A stretch of 30,817 nucleotides of DNA from a virus: IMG/VR virus record IMGVR_UViG_3300007276_000187, positions 1-30,817 of that record. One strand, written 5' to 3'. Below the pieces are notes generated by a model. That model saw only the letters and a list, made by a program, of their open reading frames with translations. It made no database searches and had not been told where the DNA came from. Positions within the stretch are counted from its first letter, which is position 1. Every line of letters starts with the position of its first letter. The position numbers and the translations under genes were made by a program. Positions 23,964 to 29,989 of the stretch are shown here, piece by piece.

Positions 23964-25165
23964 AAAACATAATTGATTTAGGTGTTGCAGCAGGTCTAAG
24001 TGAAGAGCAAATAAAAGGCGCAGACCTCATGTTGCGAAATGTGACTGGTGAAGGTTTAGACTACCAACCTACAGGTGTAGATCCGAGAGACTTAGCACTG
24101 TTACGTAGAAATGTAGCTCAGACGGAAGAGTTCGCTCTAGCATCTGTTGCTATAGATGGTATGAGATTGAAGTTTGTTCGGGAGCAAAATCAAGCGATAT
24201 GTAAGGCTGCAGTAGAACAAAACGGTCTTGCTATACAGTATGTAAAGGTTGATAATAATTCTCTTAATATGCTTGAGTTGTCTATCATGGCAGTCAAACA
24301 AAACGGTTTGGCTCTTCAATACCCAACGTGCTGCGATATAGATGAGGTGCATCAAATCGCAGTCAAACATGACGGCATGGCTCTTGCGTTCTGCACCTAT
24401 CCTACCCTAGAAACATGCGAACTTGCGGTCCAACAGAATGGTCTAGCTATACAGTATGTACAACATCCTAACATAGAACTGTGTAAAATGGCAGTGGCTC
24501 AGACTGGTGCAGCATTTCCGTTGTGTGTTAATGTTATGCACACAAGTGGCAGTCATGACACAGTTATGGCTGACATACTGAGTCTTAATGAGCTTGCTCT
24601 ACTAGGCGATGGTAACAACATAAGATACATTGACCATCCTAGTGCACAAGAAAAACGTATTGCAGTCGAAGAAAATGGTCGGGCTCTTAAGTACATTGGT
24701 TTTGCAGATCTTGAAGTCCAGAAGGCTGCAGTTAAACAAAACGGCTTGGCTATACAATTCATACACAACCCTAGTGAGGAAGTCGTAGATATTGCAGTTG
24801 AACAGAATGGCGGCGCACTAGTCTATGTTAAATACCAACTAGACCGCCAAAGACTTATAGCAGTCAAGAATTATGCATACGCCTTACCGTATTGTACTCA
24901 GCAAAGTATAACAGTAGTCATGGCTGCTGTTATGACTGACGGCTTGGTTCTTCAATACGTACTTAGACCAACTCCTGAAGTGTGCCTTGCAGCAGTGATG
25001 GAAGACGGCAATGCATTACAATTTGTTCCTGCTGCGTTGCAGACTGAGGCCATATGCATAGCTGCAATAAAACAGTCTAAGTTTGCATTACAATACGTAG
25101 ATCATTCTCTGTTTGTTGAGTTTCATACAGGCTACAAATTTGACGATGACGACATACCTTTCTAG
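23960..25165 (+). CDS. DUF4116-like solenoid repeat protein, about 13 repeats
   Basis: A 401-residue protein made of about 13 copies of a 22-24 residue unit with the consensus A-V-x-Q-N-G-x-A-L-Q-Y-V followed by a short turn and x-x-x-x-C/E-x-x-A-V. This matches the DUF4116 family, known mainly from Legionella, giant viruses and protists, where the role is unclear. One unit near 175-215 has an insertion (V-M-H-T-S-G-S-H). The repeats are diverged at DNA level, unlike those at 28366. The last residues are acidic. It ends a six-gene coupled cluster and is followed by a strong terminator. Probably an alpha-helical protein-binding scaffold; the partner is unknown. Confidence 0.8.
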   Translation: MKNIIDLGVAAGLSEEQIKGADLMLRNVTGEGLDYQPTGVDPRDLALLRRNVAQTEEFALASVAIDGMRLKFVREQNQAICKAAVEQNGLAIQYVKVDNNSLNMLELSIMAVKQNGLALQYPTCCDIDEVHQIAVKHDGMALAFCTYPTLETCELAVQQNGLAIQYVQHPNIELCKMAVAQTGAAFPLCVNVMHTSGSHDTVMADILSLNELALLGDGNNIRYIDHPSAQEKRIAVEENGRALKYIGFADLEVQKAAVKQNGLAIQFIHNPSEEVVDIAVEQNGGALVYVKYQLDRQRLIAVKNYAYALPYCTQQSITVVMAAVMTDGLVLQYVLRPTPEVCLAAVMEDGNALQFVPAALQTEAICIAAIKQSKFALQYVDHSLFVEFHTGYKFDDDDIPF

Positions 25166-25185
25166 TCATTGAGCTTGTTATAATC

Positions 25186-25208
25186 AGGCCACTTCGGTGG
25201 TCTTTTTT
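25186..25208 (+). terminator. Terminator after the first DUF4116-like gene
   Basis: AGGCCAC-TTCG-GTGGTCT (25186-25203) forms a 7-bp stem with one G-U pair and a UUCG loop, followed by six T in all (25203-25208). Confidence 0.9.
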
Positions 25209-25391
25209 ACGTCTGTTATTTAGCTCTCCTATATTAGCGGACCTTAAATCTTGCTCTTTTCAGGCCCTGGTGTTAGTATAGATTTTATTTTAAAATTCCG
25301 TGACGGCTCTTATATAAGACCGAAATTTGTCTAAAATCTCAAAAATCGATTTTATATGAATTTCGGTTATATAAATCAATGTTTTTATAAC
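25209..25391. other. Gene-free stretch with a structured element
   Basis: No reading frame of note. It holds a block at 25291-25325 (AAAATTCCGTGACGG, then TTATATA) that resembles 29182-29216. A nested hairpin follows: ACCGAAATT/AATTTCGGT (25319-25327 and 25359-25367) enclosing TAAAATC/GATTTTA (25332-25338 and 25348-25354). Confidence 0.6.
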
Positions 25392-25430
25392 AAAAAGTTA
25401 TTTTATTTTTATAATTAAAAACGTTATAAT
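25392..25430 (+). promoter_or_regulatory. Promoter B of the AAAAAGTTAT family, with leader hairpin
   Basis: AAAAAGTTAT (25392-25401) and TATAAT (25425-25430) have the 33-bp family spacing. Thirteen bases after TATAAT, AGTTGT-ATTT-ACAACT (25444-25459) forms a hairpin expected at the 5' end of the transcript. An AAGAGAC ribosome site precedes the ATG at 25492. Confidence 0.75.
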
Positions 25431-25491
25431 AGATTTTACAAACAGTTGTATTTACAACTACTACTTAAAAGTAAATGATAAGAGACTGAAC

Positions 25492-25908
25492 ATGAAAAAT
25501 TTAGATTTATTGATGGACGTTGCGAACACTGTTGAACGTGATGGATTGGACCTGTGGATGGCTTGTTTCAGAGTTGATGATGATAAAAGACCTACTAAGT
25601 TTGTCGATCGTACCACCTGCGGTACTACAGGTTGTCTATTGGGTTGGTGTCCTGCTGTTGGTGAAGGTGCCCTTCGGACTGATAAAGTAATTTCTATGTA
25701 CGAAGGTTACACCTGGGACCAGTATTGTTTGGACACGTTTGACATCGATGTAATGAGTAGTAACGACGAGTGGAATTTCTTGTTTAACAGCGATTGGTCA
25801 GACCGTATAGGTCATGCGAAGTTACGCATTCAATACCTAATTGACCATGGTAAAGTACCTGCCGACTTCGAAGAGTGTGAATACACCTGGCGAGAGGATG
25901 ACGCGTAA
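25492..25908 (+). CDS. Unknown 138-residue phage protein with a C-G-T-x-x-C-x-x-G-W motif
   Basis: The start follows the promoter B leader. A central T-C-G-T-T-G-C-L-L-G-W motif near 42-52 is one I have seen in uncharacterised phage proteins (CGTxxC followed by a hydrophobic G-W). The rest is acidic with many aromatic residues (Y-T-W-D-Q-Y, W-N-F-L-F). The two motif cysteines could bind metal or form a disulfide. The stop overlaps the next ATG (TAATG). No function is established. Confidence 0.7.
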   Translation: MKNLDLLMDVANTVERDGLDLWMACFRVDDDKRPTKFVDRTTCGTTGCLLGWCPAVGEGALRTDKVISMYEGYTWDQYCLDTFDIDVMSSNDEWNFLFNSDWSDRIGHAKLRIQYLIDHGKVPADFEECEYTWREDDA

Positions 25909-26369
25909 TGGGTGAGATGAGTGATTACTTTAACGAGGACATAGAAGCGTATGAGTCTTTACGAGACGATTATGTAAGTGGTGATATGTCTATACATGAC
26001 GCATACGACCACGGCTTCTTGGATGAGACAGGTTGTGAGACTGCAGGTATGAGTGCTGCCTGGGACAGGTCAACTCTACACACCTTTGAAAGTGCACAGG
26101 AAGCTCTACTAATAGCTGAAACACAACTATCCCAACCGCACTGGCGCGGGCAGGGAGCTCGTACAGAGGGGCTAAGGTCTCCTGACGTAGGGCTAAACGA
26201 CCAAGCAATACTTAATCTATACAAACCAGGTCCTACTTGTAATTGGTGCAGTGAGGCTATGCATGAACGAGAAGGTAAGTTCGGCATATTCTTTTGGTGT
26301 AAATGCCCTGAGCAGGTTACAGTAAGTAAGAAGTATTGGGATTCAATTAAACGCAGGAGAACTAAATGA
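25908..26369 (+). CDS. Unknown protein with a C-terminal zinc-finger-like motif
   Basis: The ATG at 25908 overlaps the previous stop; an ATG at 25917 is a fair alternative. 153 residues. The first 50 are acidic and helical (D-Y-F-N-E-D-I-E-A-Y-E). Residues about 113-135 hold C-N-W-C, then 16 residues and C-K-C, a plausible zinc site. The tail is basic (K-R-R-R-T-K), so nucleic acid binding is conceivable. Coupled to the lysozyme gene by an ATGA overlap. Confidence 0.65.
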   Translation: MGEMSDYFNEDIEAYESLRDDYVSGDMSIHDAYDHGFLDETGCETAGMSAAWDRSTLHTFESAQEALLIAETQLSQPHWRGQGARTEGLRSPDVGLNDQAILNLYKPGPTCNWCSEAMHEREGKFGIFFWCKCPEQVTVSKKYWDSIKRRRTK

Positions 26370-26875
26370 ACAGACAAATAGTTAAAACTAAGTTTGAAGA
26401 AGGCGATGAAGCCAAAGCATATAAGTGCACGGCTGGCAAGTGGACTGTAGGTGCAGGTATTAACATCGAGCAGCAACCTCTACCGAAGGCAGTCAGAACA
26501 CTCTGGGAGCACACTGAGCATGTCCCTGACAACTGGGTTATCATGTTACTTGGAGGTGGTGAGATGCCACAGAAGGTGCGTGATTTGTGGTTAGATATTA
26601 TACTGTCAGAGTTGGAGGCTGAATTAGAGTGTGAGCATATCTCTTGTGCGTTCACTCCAGGTTTTGAAGATCTAGACTTGGTACTACTAGATATGGCGTA
26701 TCAGATGGGCATTGAAGGTTTATGTGGCTTTAAGAGGATGATAGCAGCTATTAACTGTTGTAGCTATAACGTAGCTGCACTTGAGTTACTGGATTCTAAG
26801 TACGCTCGAGAAGACTCACCCAATAGAGCACGTCGTAACGCCGAACTATTGAGAGGGCTGCAACGATGGCAGTAA
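26366..26875 (+). CDS. Endolysin, T4-type lysozyme (GH24) with E-C-T catalytic triad
   Basis: A 169-residue muramidase that cleaves peptidoglycan for host lysis. The catalytic pattern is Glu12-x8-Cys21-x5-Thr27 in E-G-D-E-A-K-A-Y-K-C-T-A-G-K-W-T. The Asp20 of T4 lysozyme is replaced by Cys, an accepted variant of the E-8-D/C-5-T signature, and T4 D20C is reported as active. The C-terminal A-Y-Q-M-G, G-F and P-N-R-A-R-R-N motifs match the family. No signal peptide or SAR segment is visible, so export needs a holin; none sits next to it. It overlaps both neighbours (ATGA before, 10 bases after). Confidence 0.88.
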   Translation: MNRQIVKTKFEEGDEAKAYKCTAGKWTVGAGINIEQQPLPKAVRTLWEHTEHVPDNWVIMLLGGGEMPQKVRDLWLDIILSELEAELECEHISCAFTPGFEDLDLVLLDMAYQMGIEGLCGFKRMIAAINCCSYNVAALELLDSKYAREDSPNRARRNAELLRGLQRWQ

Positions 26876-27246
26876 GAGTATTCAGTTCGTATTATGAATT
26901 CAAATGTAGAAAGGACAAAGCTGTAAATGGTGTTAGTAGTCATTTTGCTAAGGTGCATCCCAACTGGGCTGAGCTAAGTGACACTAACAAAGGTTGTTGG
27001 AATTGTCTAGAGTGTCACGGCTGTACTGATTGTGCGTGGTGTAGCTACTGCTCTTACTGTTCAGGGTGTAGTATGTGTTCTAACTGCTCCCGTTGTGAAT
27101 CGTGTGAGTCTTGTAAGTATTGCGTATATGCAACTACGTTACGCCACAAGGACAGTGTAGGTGGTGACATAGATCACGATAAAGGTTCATTGATAGGTCG
27201 CATGTTTAAAGCAATTGGTTCGGCATTAAAAGGATGGCTAAAATGA
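26866..27246 (+). CDS. Cysteine-ladder protein: 15 cysteines at exact three-residue spacing
   Basis: 126 residues, ATG with GAGAGGG upstream. Residues 44-86 contain Cys at every third position (44, 47, 50 and so on to 86), 15 in all, with varied residues between; codons are mixed (TGT and TGC), so this is not a simple DNA repeat. The N-terminal 40 residues are soluble and basic/aromatic. The last 18 residues (L-I-G-R-M-F-K-A-I-G-S-A-L-K-G-W-L-K) form a cationic amphipathic helix like membrane-active peptides. Three-residue periodicity would stack all thiols on one face of a solenoid or polyproline-like helix. Similar CxxCxxC repeats occur unannotated in other viruses. It follows the lysozyme directly, so a lysis or membrane role is possible. 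Confidence 0.75.
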   Translation: MAVRVFSSYYEFKCRKDKAVNGVSSHFAKVHPNWAELSDTNKGCWNCLECHGCTDCAWCSYCSYCSGCSMCSNCSRCESCESCKYCVYATTLRHKDSVGGDIDHDKGSLIGRMFKAIGSALKGWLK

Positions 27247-27518
27247 TTGCAAAAACAACCCTGGTTTGTAAAGGGTGTCACTGGATATTTCATCGCATTC
27301 ACTCTGATAAGTGTCCTCGCTGTGGTGGAGCTACTCTCACGATGCCTGTGTTGTACCCTAGCAGTCTTGGACAACCTATCTGGCGGACACGTAAGCTAGA
27401 AGAGGCTCGGGCTCGTATTGATGCAGCAGCTAAACAAACTGTGTGTTGTTATACAAGCACTAGCTCCGGTGGTTGGCGTCATGACACTGACTGTCCGCAA
27501 TATGTAATGTGCTACTAA
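27243..27518 (+). CDS. Small zinc-ribbon protein
   Basis: I choose the ATG at 27243, giving the ATGA overlap usual in this cluster and an AAAAGGA site eight bases upstream; the ATG at 27234 has no room for a ribosome site. 91 residues. C-K-G-C near 9-12 and C-P-R-C-G-G near 24-29 form a four-cysteine zinc ribbon. A second cysteine set (C-C at about 68-69, C84, C90) lies in the C-terminal part. The Arg-rich helix between them (R-K-L-E-E-A-R-A-R) could contact nucleic acid. Function unknown. Confidence 0.7.
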   Translation: MIAKTTLVCKGCHWIFHRIHSDKCPRCGGATLTMPVLYPSSLGQPIWRTRKLEEARARIDAAAKQTVCCYTSTSSGGWRHDTDCPQYVMCY

Positions 27519-27546
27519 CGTAGTATAAGCTAATTGAAATTAATTA

Positions 27547-27584
27547 TAATAATTGTTTTATTTTTATAATTTATATGTTATAAT
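27547..27584 (+). promoter_or_regulatory. Promoter C, diverged copy of the family
   Basis: TATAAT (27579-27584) is preceded by TTTTATTTTTATAATT as in promoters B and D. The upstream block is TAATAATTGT and one base closer. Fourteen bases after TATAAT, ACTGA-AATG-TCAGT (27599-27612) forms the leader hairpin, then AACCAGTAAGTCAATCAACC and an AAAGAG ribosome site. Confidence 0.65.
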
Positions 27585-27655
27585 TAATTATCAATTATAC
27601 TGAAATGTCAGTTAATTATAAACCAGTAAGTCAATCAACCAAAGAGTAATAAAAT

Positions 27656-28156
27656 ATGTCACTAGATATGAACAAATTAATTAAGATGTCAGGATCTGCT
27701 TATGTGCTTGAAGATGAAGTTCAAATACTGTCTGATTTCAATGGTGCTGCAGTACAGACTGAAGAAATGGCTATGGAAGCTGTATCACTAAACGCAGACC
27801 ACTTAGAATTTGTCCACGATCAAACTGCTGATGTGTGTGGGATGGCTCTGGCATGTGACGCGACAACACTACGTCATATTCGTCGACAATCTGGTGAATT
27901 GTGCTTCTTCGCTATTTATCAGAATGCGATGGCTCTTCAGTATGTTCACAATCAAAACCATGCCATGTGTATAGCAGCTGTTAAACAAGAAGGTATTGCT
28001 CTTCGATACGTTAGACATCAAACTGAAGCGATATGTATAGCTGCTGTGTCAGAGAATGGTCTTGCTCTTCAGTATGTTCGTGATCAAACACAAGATGTAT
28101 GTGAAGCCGCTATCATACAGAACAATCAAGCTATTAATTATGTGCGTGTTGGTTAA
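27656..28156 (+). CDS. DUF4116-like solenoid repeat protein, six repeats
   Basis: 166 residues. After a 30-residue N-terminal part beginning M-S-L-D-M-N-K-L-I come six 22-residue repeats with the consensus R-x-Q-T-x-x-x-C-x-x-A-V/A-x-x-N-x-x-A-L-Q-Y-V, matching the DUF4116 pattern of the 401-residue protein and the R-N-Q-T-E-E form of the next gene. The first residues are nearly the same as those of the next gene (MSLDxNxLI), as are leader and terminator, so the two genes are duplicates that have since changed repeat number. Probably a helical protein-protein interaction scaffold; partner unknown. Confidence 0.8.
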   Translation: MSLDMNKLIKMSGSAYVLEDEVQILSDFNGAAVQTEEMAMEAVSLNADHLEFVHDQTADVCGMALACDATTLRHIRRQSGELCFFAIYQNAMALQYVHNQNHAMCIAAVKQEGIALRYVRHQTEAICIAAVSENGLALQYVRDQTQDVCEAAIIQNNQAINYVRVG

Positions 28157-28183
28157 TATATATTAGCTATGTTGTTATTAATT

Positions 28184-28205
28184 AGATCGCTTAGGCGGTC
28201 TTTTT
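28184..28205 (+). terminator. Terminator, copy 1
   Basis: AGATCGC-TTAG-GCGGTCT (28184-28201) forms a 7-bp stem with one G-U pair and is followed by TTTT. The same stem-loop recurs at 29048 after the sister gene. Confidence 0.9.
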
Positions 28206-28254
28206 AATATCTACTGACATAATTAGAAGTTATAAAAATAATATTAATTATAAC

Positions 28255-28323
28255 TAAAAGTTATTTTATTTTTATAATTATTTATGATATAATATAAAAT
28301 ATAAATGAACTGAAACGTCAGTT
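28255..28323 (+). promoter_or_regulatory. Promoter D of the family, with leader hairpin
   Basis: TAAAAGTTAT (28255-28264) and TATAAT (28288-28293) have the 33-bp spacing. AACTGA-AACG-TCAGTT (28308-28323) is the leader hairpin, almost identical to that of promoter C, followed by AACCAGTAAATTAAATCAAC and an AAGAG ribosome site before the ATG at 28366. Confidence 0.75.
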
Positions 28324-28365
28324 GTTTATAAACCAGTAAATTAAATCAACTAAGAGAACTAAAAT

Positions 28366-29019
28366 ATGTCGCTAGATAAGAACGAACTAATTGCTTTATC
28401 AGGTATGTCCGATGACGAGATTCTTAAACTGAGAGAGCAAACTATTAATAACGATTGCGACGATCTGCTTCATGCTGTTGAGCAAACTGAAGAGCAGTGT
28501 ATGAATGCTATCGAAGAGAGTGGTGCTAACCTTCTAACCATTCGCGATCAAACTGAAGGGTTGTGTGAGTTTGCTGTCGCGTACGATCCTGACAACCTTC
28601 GATATGTTCGTAATCAAACCGAAGAGTTATGTACTCTTGCTATTGAGCTTGTTCCGGCGTTTCTAGGGCATGTTCGTAATCAAACTGATGAGTTGTGCGA
28701 ACGTACTGTAAGACGTAATCCTTATACTATTCAGTTCGTTCATAATCAAACCGAAGAGTTATGTCTTCTCGCTGTCGGTATTGATCCTTCAACTCTGTCA
28801 GTCATTCGTAATCAAACCGAAGAGATATGTCTATTAGCTGTCAAGAATTATGCATTCGCTATTCGTGAGGTTCGTAATCAAACCGAAGAGATATGTCTTG
28901 CTGCTGTTAAGATAGACGGTCTAGCTCTGGCGTATGTTCGTAATCAAACCCAAGCAGTCTGCGAAGCTGCTATCGAGAATAACCCTGAAGCAATATCGGT
29001 CATCCGCTTCCCTAGTTAA
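28366..29019 (+). CDS. DUF4116-like solenoid repeat protein, eight R-N-Q-T-E-E repeats
   Basis: 217 residues: an N-terminal MSLDKNELIALSG segment, then eight tandem 22-residue repeats with consensus R-N-Q-T-E-E-L/I-C-x-x-A-V-x-x-x-P/G-x-x-L-x-x-V. At DNA level the repeats are 66 bp units sharing the near-identical core CGTAATCAAACCGAAGAG, for instance around 28609, 28744, 28807 and 28873. This indicates recent expansion, or gene conversion between repeats, while the second half of each unit varies. That pattern (fixed scaffold, variable surface) suits a binding protein under diversifying selection. Promoter, leader and terminator match those of the previous gene. Confidence 0.8.
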   Translation: MSLDKNELIALSGMSDDEILKLREQTINNDCDDLLHAVEQTEEQCMNAIEESGANLLTIRDQTEGLCEFAVAYDPDNLRYVRNQTEELCTLAIELVPAFLGHVRNQTDELCERTVRRNPYTIQFVHNQTEELCLLAVGIDPSTLSVIRNQTEEICLLAVKNYAFAIREVRNQTEEICLAAVKIDGLALAYVRNQTQAVCEAAIENNPEAISVIRFPS

Positions 29020-29047
29020 TAAGCACCAACCTTTATAGTTATTAATA

Positions 29048-29070
29048 AGATCGCTTAGGCGGTCTTTCTT
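29048..29070 (+). terminator. Terminator, copy 2
   Basis: AGATCGC-TTAG-GCGGTCT (29048-29065) is followed by TTCTT. The stem-loop is identical to that at 28184, which supports duplication of the entire cassette. Confidence 0.85.
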
Positions 29071-29340
29071 ACGTGTGGACTAAATTAATGCTGATTCAGT
29101 ACAAAATCTGAACTGGGAGCTCCTGAGAGGACGGTGGTCGGATTTTAAAACGAATTTAATATAATTATATATATATTTATTTAAAATTCGATGACGATCT
29201 TTATATACGATCTGAAGTCAATATTTTATACAATATATCGTACGAATAGCATGAACTAAAAGGGAGACCGCGTGAGCTAATATAGGATGCGGGAATAGTA
29301 GACGCAAGTGTTGTGATGCTTTGTCTGTTAGTTGATGTGC
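29071..29340. other. Gene-free stretch with nested hairpin
   Basis: No supported gene. It contains a block at 29182-29216 resembling 25291-25325 (AAAATTC, TGACG, TTATATA) and a nested inverted repeat TACGAT/ATCGTA (29206-29211 and 29237-29242) around ATATT/AATAT (29221-29225 and 29232-29236). An alternating AT tract lies at about 29160-29180. Confidence 0.5.
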
Positions 29341-29345
29341 TTGAC

Positions 29346-29490
29346 AGTTCATGACAATTCATGATAGTTCACGATAGAGGGGATGTGGATGTTCTTTGAA
29401 TGTGTGTGGAATGTACTCTGAATGTTCTTTGAATGTGCTGAGCATTAGTTGTGGGCGCACTCTGAATGTACTCTGAAGATGCTTTGAGTG
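29346..29490. repeat. Helically phased 10-11 bp repeat array (possible iterons)
   Basis: Three 10-bp units (AGTTCATGAC, AATTCATGAT, AGTTCACGAT) span 29346-29375. From 29381 units of exactly 11 bp follow: GGATGTGGATG, TTCTTTGAATG, TGTGTGGAATG, TACTCTGAATG, TTCTTTGAATG, two degenerate units, CACTCTGAATG, TACTCTGAAGA and TGCTTTGAGTG, ending at 29490 without loss of phase. A non-multiple of three argues against coding. It fits a protein-binding array on one DNA face, such as a replication origin or control site. Confidence 0.75.
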
Positions 29491-29554
29491 AGTTGAATAA
29501 TAGCTCTACATGACCTGTCCAAATCCAATGAATCCGGAGCTTCAAAAAAGCGAG

Positions 29555-29671
29555 TCCAAAAAATCCGACTTCTGGCCATCCGTATAAATTAAAGGCTATA
29601 TATTAGAGTTAGTTAGATAGTATATAATAGGATTTAAAGATCCAAAAAAAGAGGTCCTCGGATTTTTTGGA
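29555..29671. repeat. 14-bp inverted repeat pair, 89-bp gap
   Basis: TCCAAAAAATCCGA (29555-29568) is the exact reverse complement of TCGGATTTTTTGGA (29658-29671). The right arm also belongs to a local hairpin (29640-29672), so two alternative foldings are possible in a transcript covering both. Confidence 0.7.
29590..29628 (+). promoter_or_regulatory. Promoter F of the family, in gene-free DNA
   Basis: TAAAGGCTAT (29590-29599; 8 of 10 bases as in promoter D) and TATAAT (29623-29628) keep the exact 33-bp spacing. Eleven bases after TATAAT a hairpin ATCCAAAAAA/TTTTTTGGAT (29640-29649 and 29663-29672) begins, as in the gene-bearing members, yet no gene follows. Confidence 0.55.
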
Positions 29672-29767
29672 TTTTTGAGTCCCATTCGCTTGCACACTTA
29701 GCTTATAACAATCAATTCTTCACTTAGTTATGAGACTTTCAAGCACTTCTCTATTAGCGAGCACGAT

Positions 29768-29976
29768 TTCGTACGCTGACATTCCAGAAATCCGCAAGTC
29801 TCTTTAGTTCGCTATGTCAGTATCAGCATTCTTTCGTACGCCGACATTCCAGAAATCCGCAAGTCTCTTTAGCTCTACTATGTCAGTATCAGCACTTTCA
29901 CTGTGTCAGTAAAGAGAGCTCAACCGACATTCCAGAAACCGGCAAGTCTCTTTAGCTCTACTATATCAGCATCAGC
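29768..29976. repeat. Three tandem copies of a 61-bp repeat
   Basis: Copies at 29768-29828, 29833-29894 and 29921-29976 share GACATTCCAGAAATCCGCAA followed by GTCTCTTTAG and a TATGTCAGTATCAGCA end. Copy 3 has AACCGG for AATCCG and ATATCAGC. In copy 1 CTGACAT (29776-29782) pairs with ATGTCAG (29814-29820), and copy 2 keeps GACAT/ATGTC, so each can close a roughly 30-base loop. Irregular spacers of 4 and 26 bp rule out a CRISPR array. Confidence 0.85.
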
Positions 29977-29989
29977 AAATTTTGGATAT

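Noticed and set aside
25970-26476. 168-codon frame on the - strand
   Set aside because: It lies antisense to two coupled + strand genes, has no ribosome site, and gives a sequence without recognisable features.
28500-29010. CRISPR-like tandem DNA repeats
   Set aside because: The 66-bp units are in frame and encode regular 22-residue repeats.
29255-29280. T7-like phage promoter ending in GGGAGACC
   Set aside because: Only the GGGAGA start region matches; the upstream 17 bases do not resemble T7, T3, SP6 or K1.5 promoters, and no phage RNA polymerase gene is in the window.
29729-29912. Two short frames (about 25 and 32 codons) within the 61-bp repeats
   Set aside because: No ribosome sites are visible, and the frames use different phases of the same repeat.
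29768-29976. CRISPR array
   Set aside because: Only three repeats of about 61 bp with spacers of 4 and 26 bp, and no cas1 or cas2; the Cas4-like gene belongs to the replication operon.
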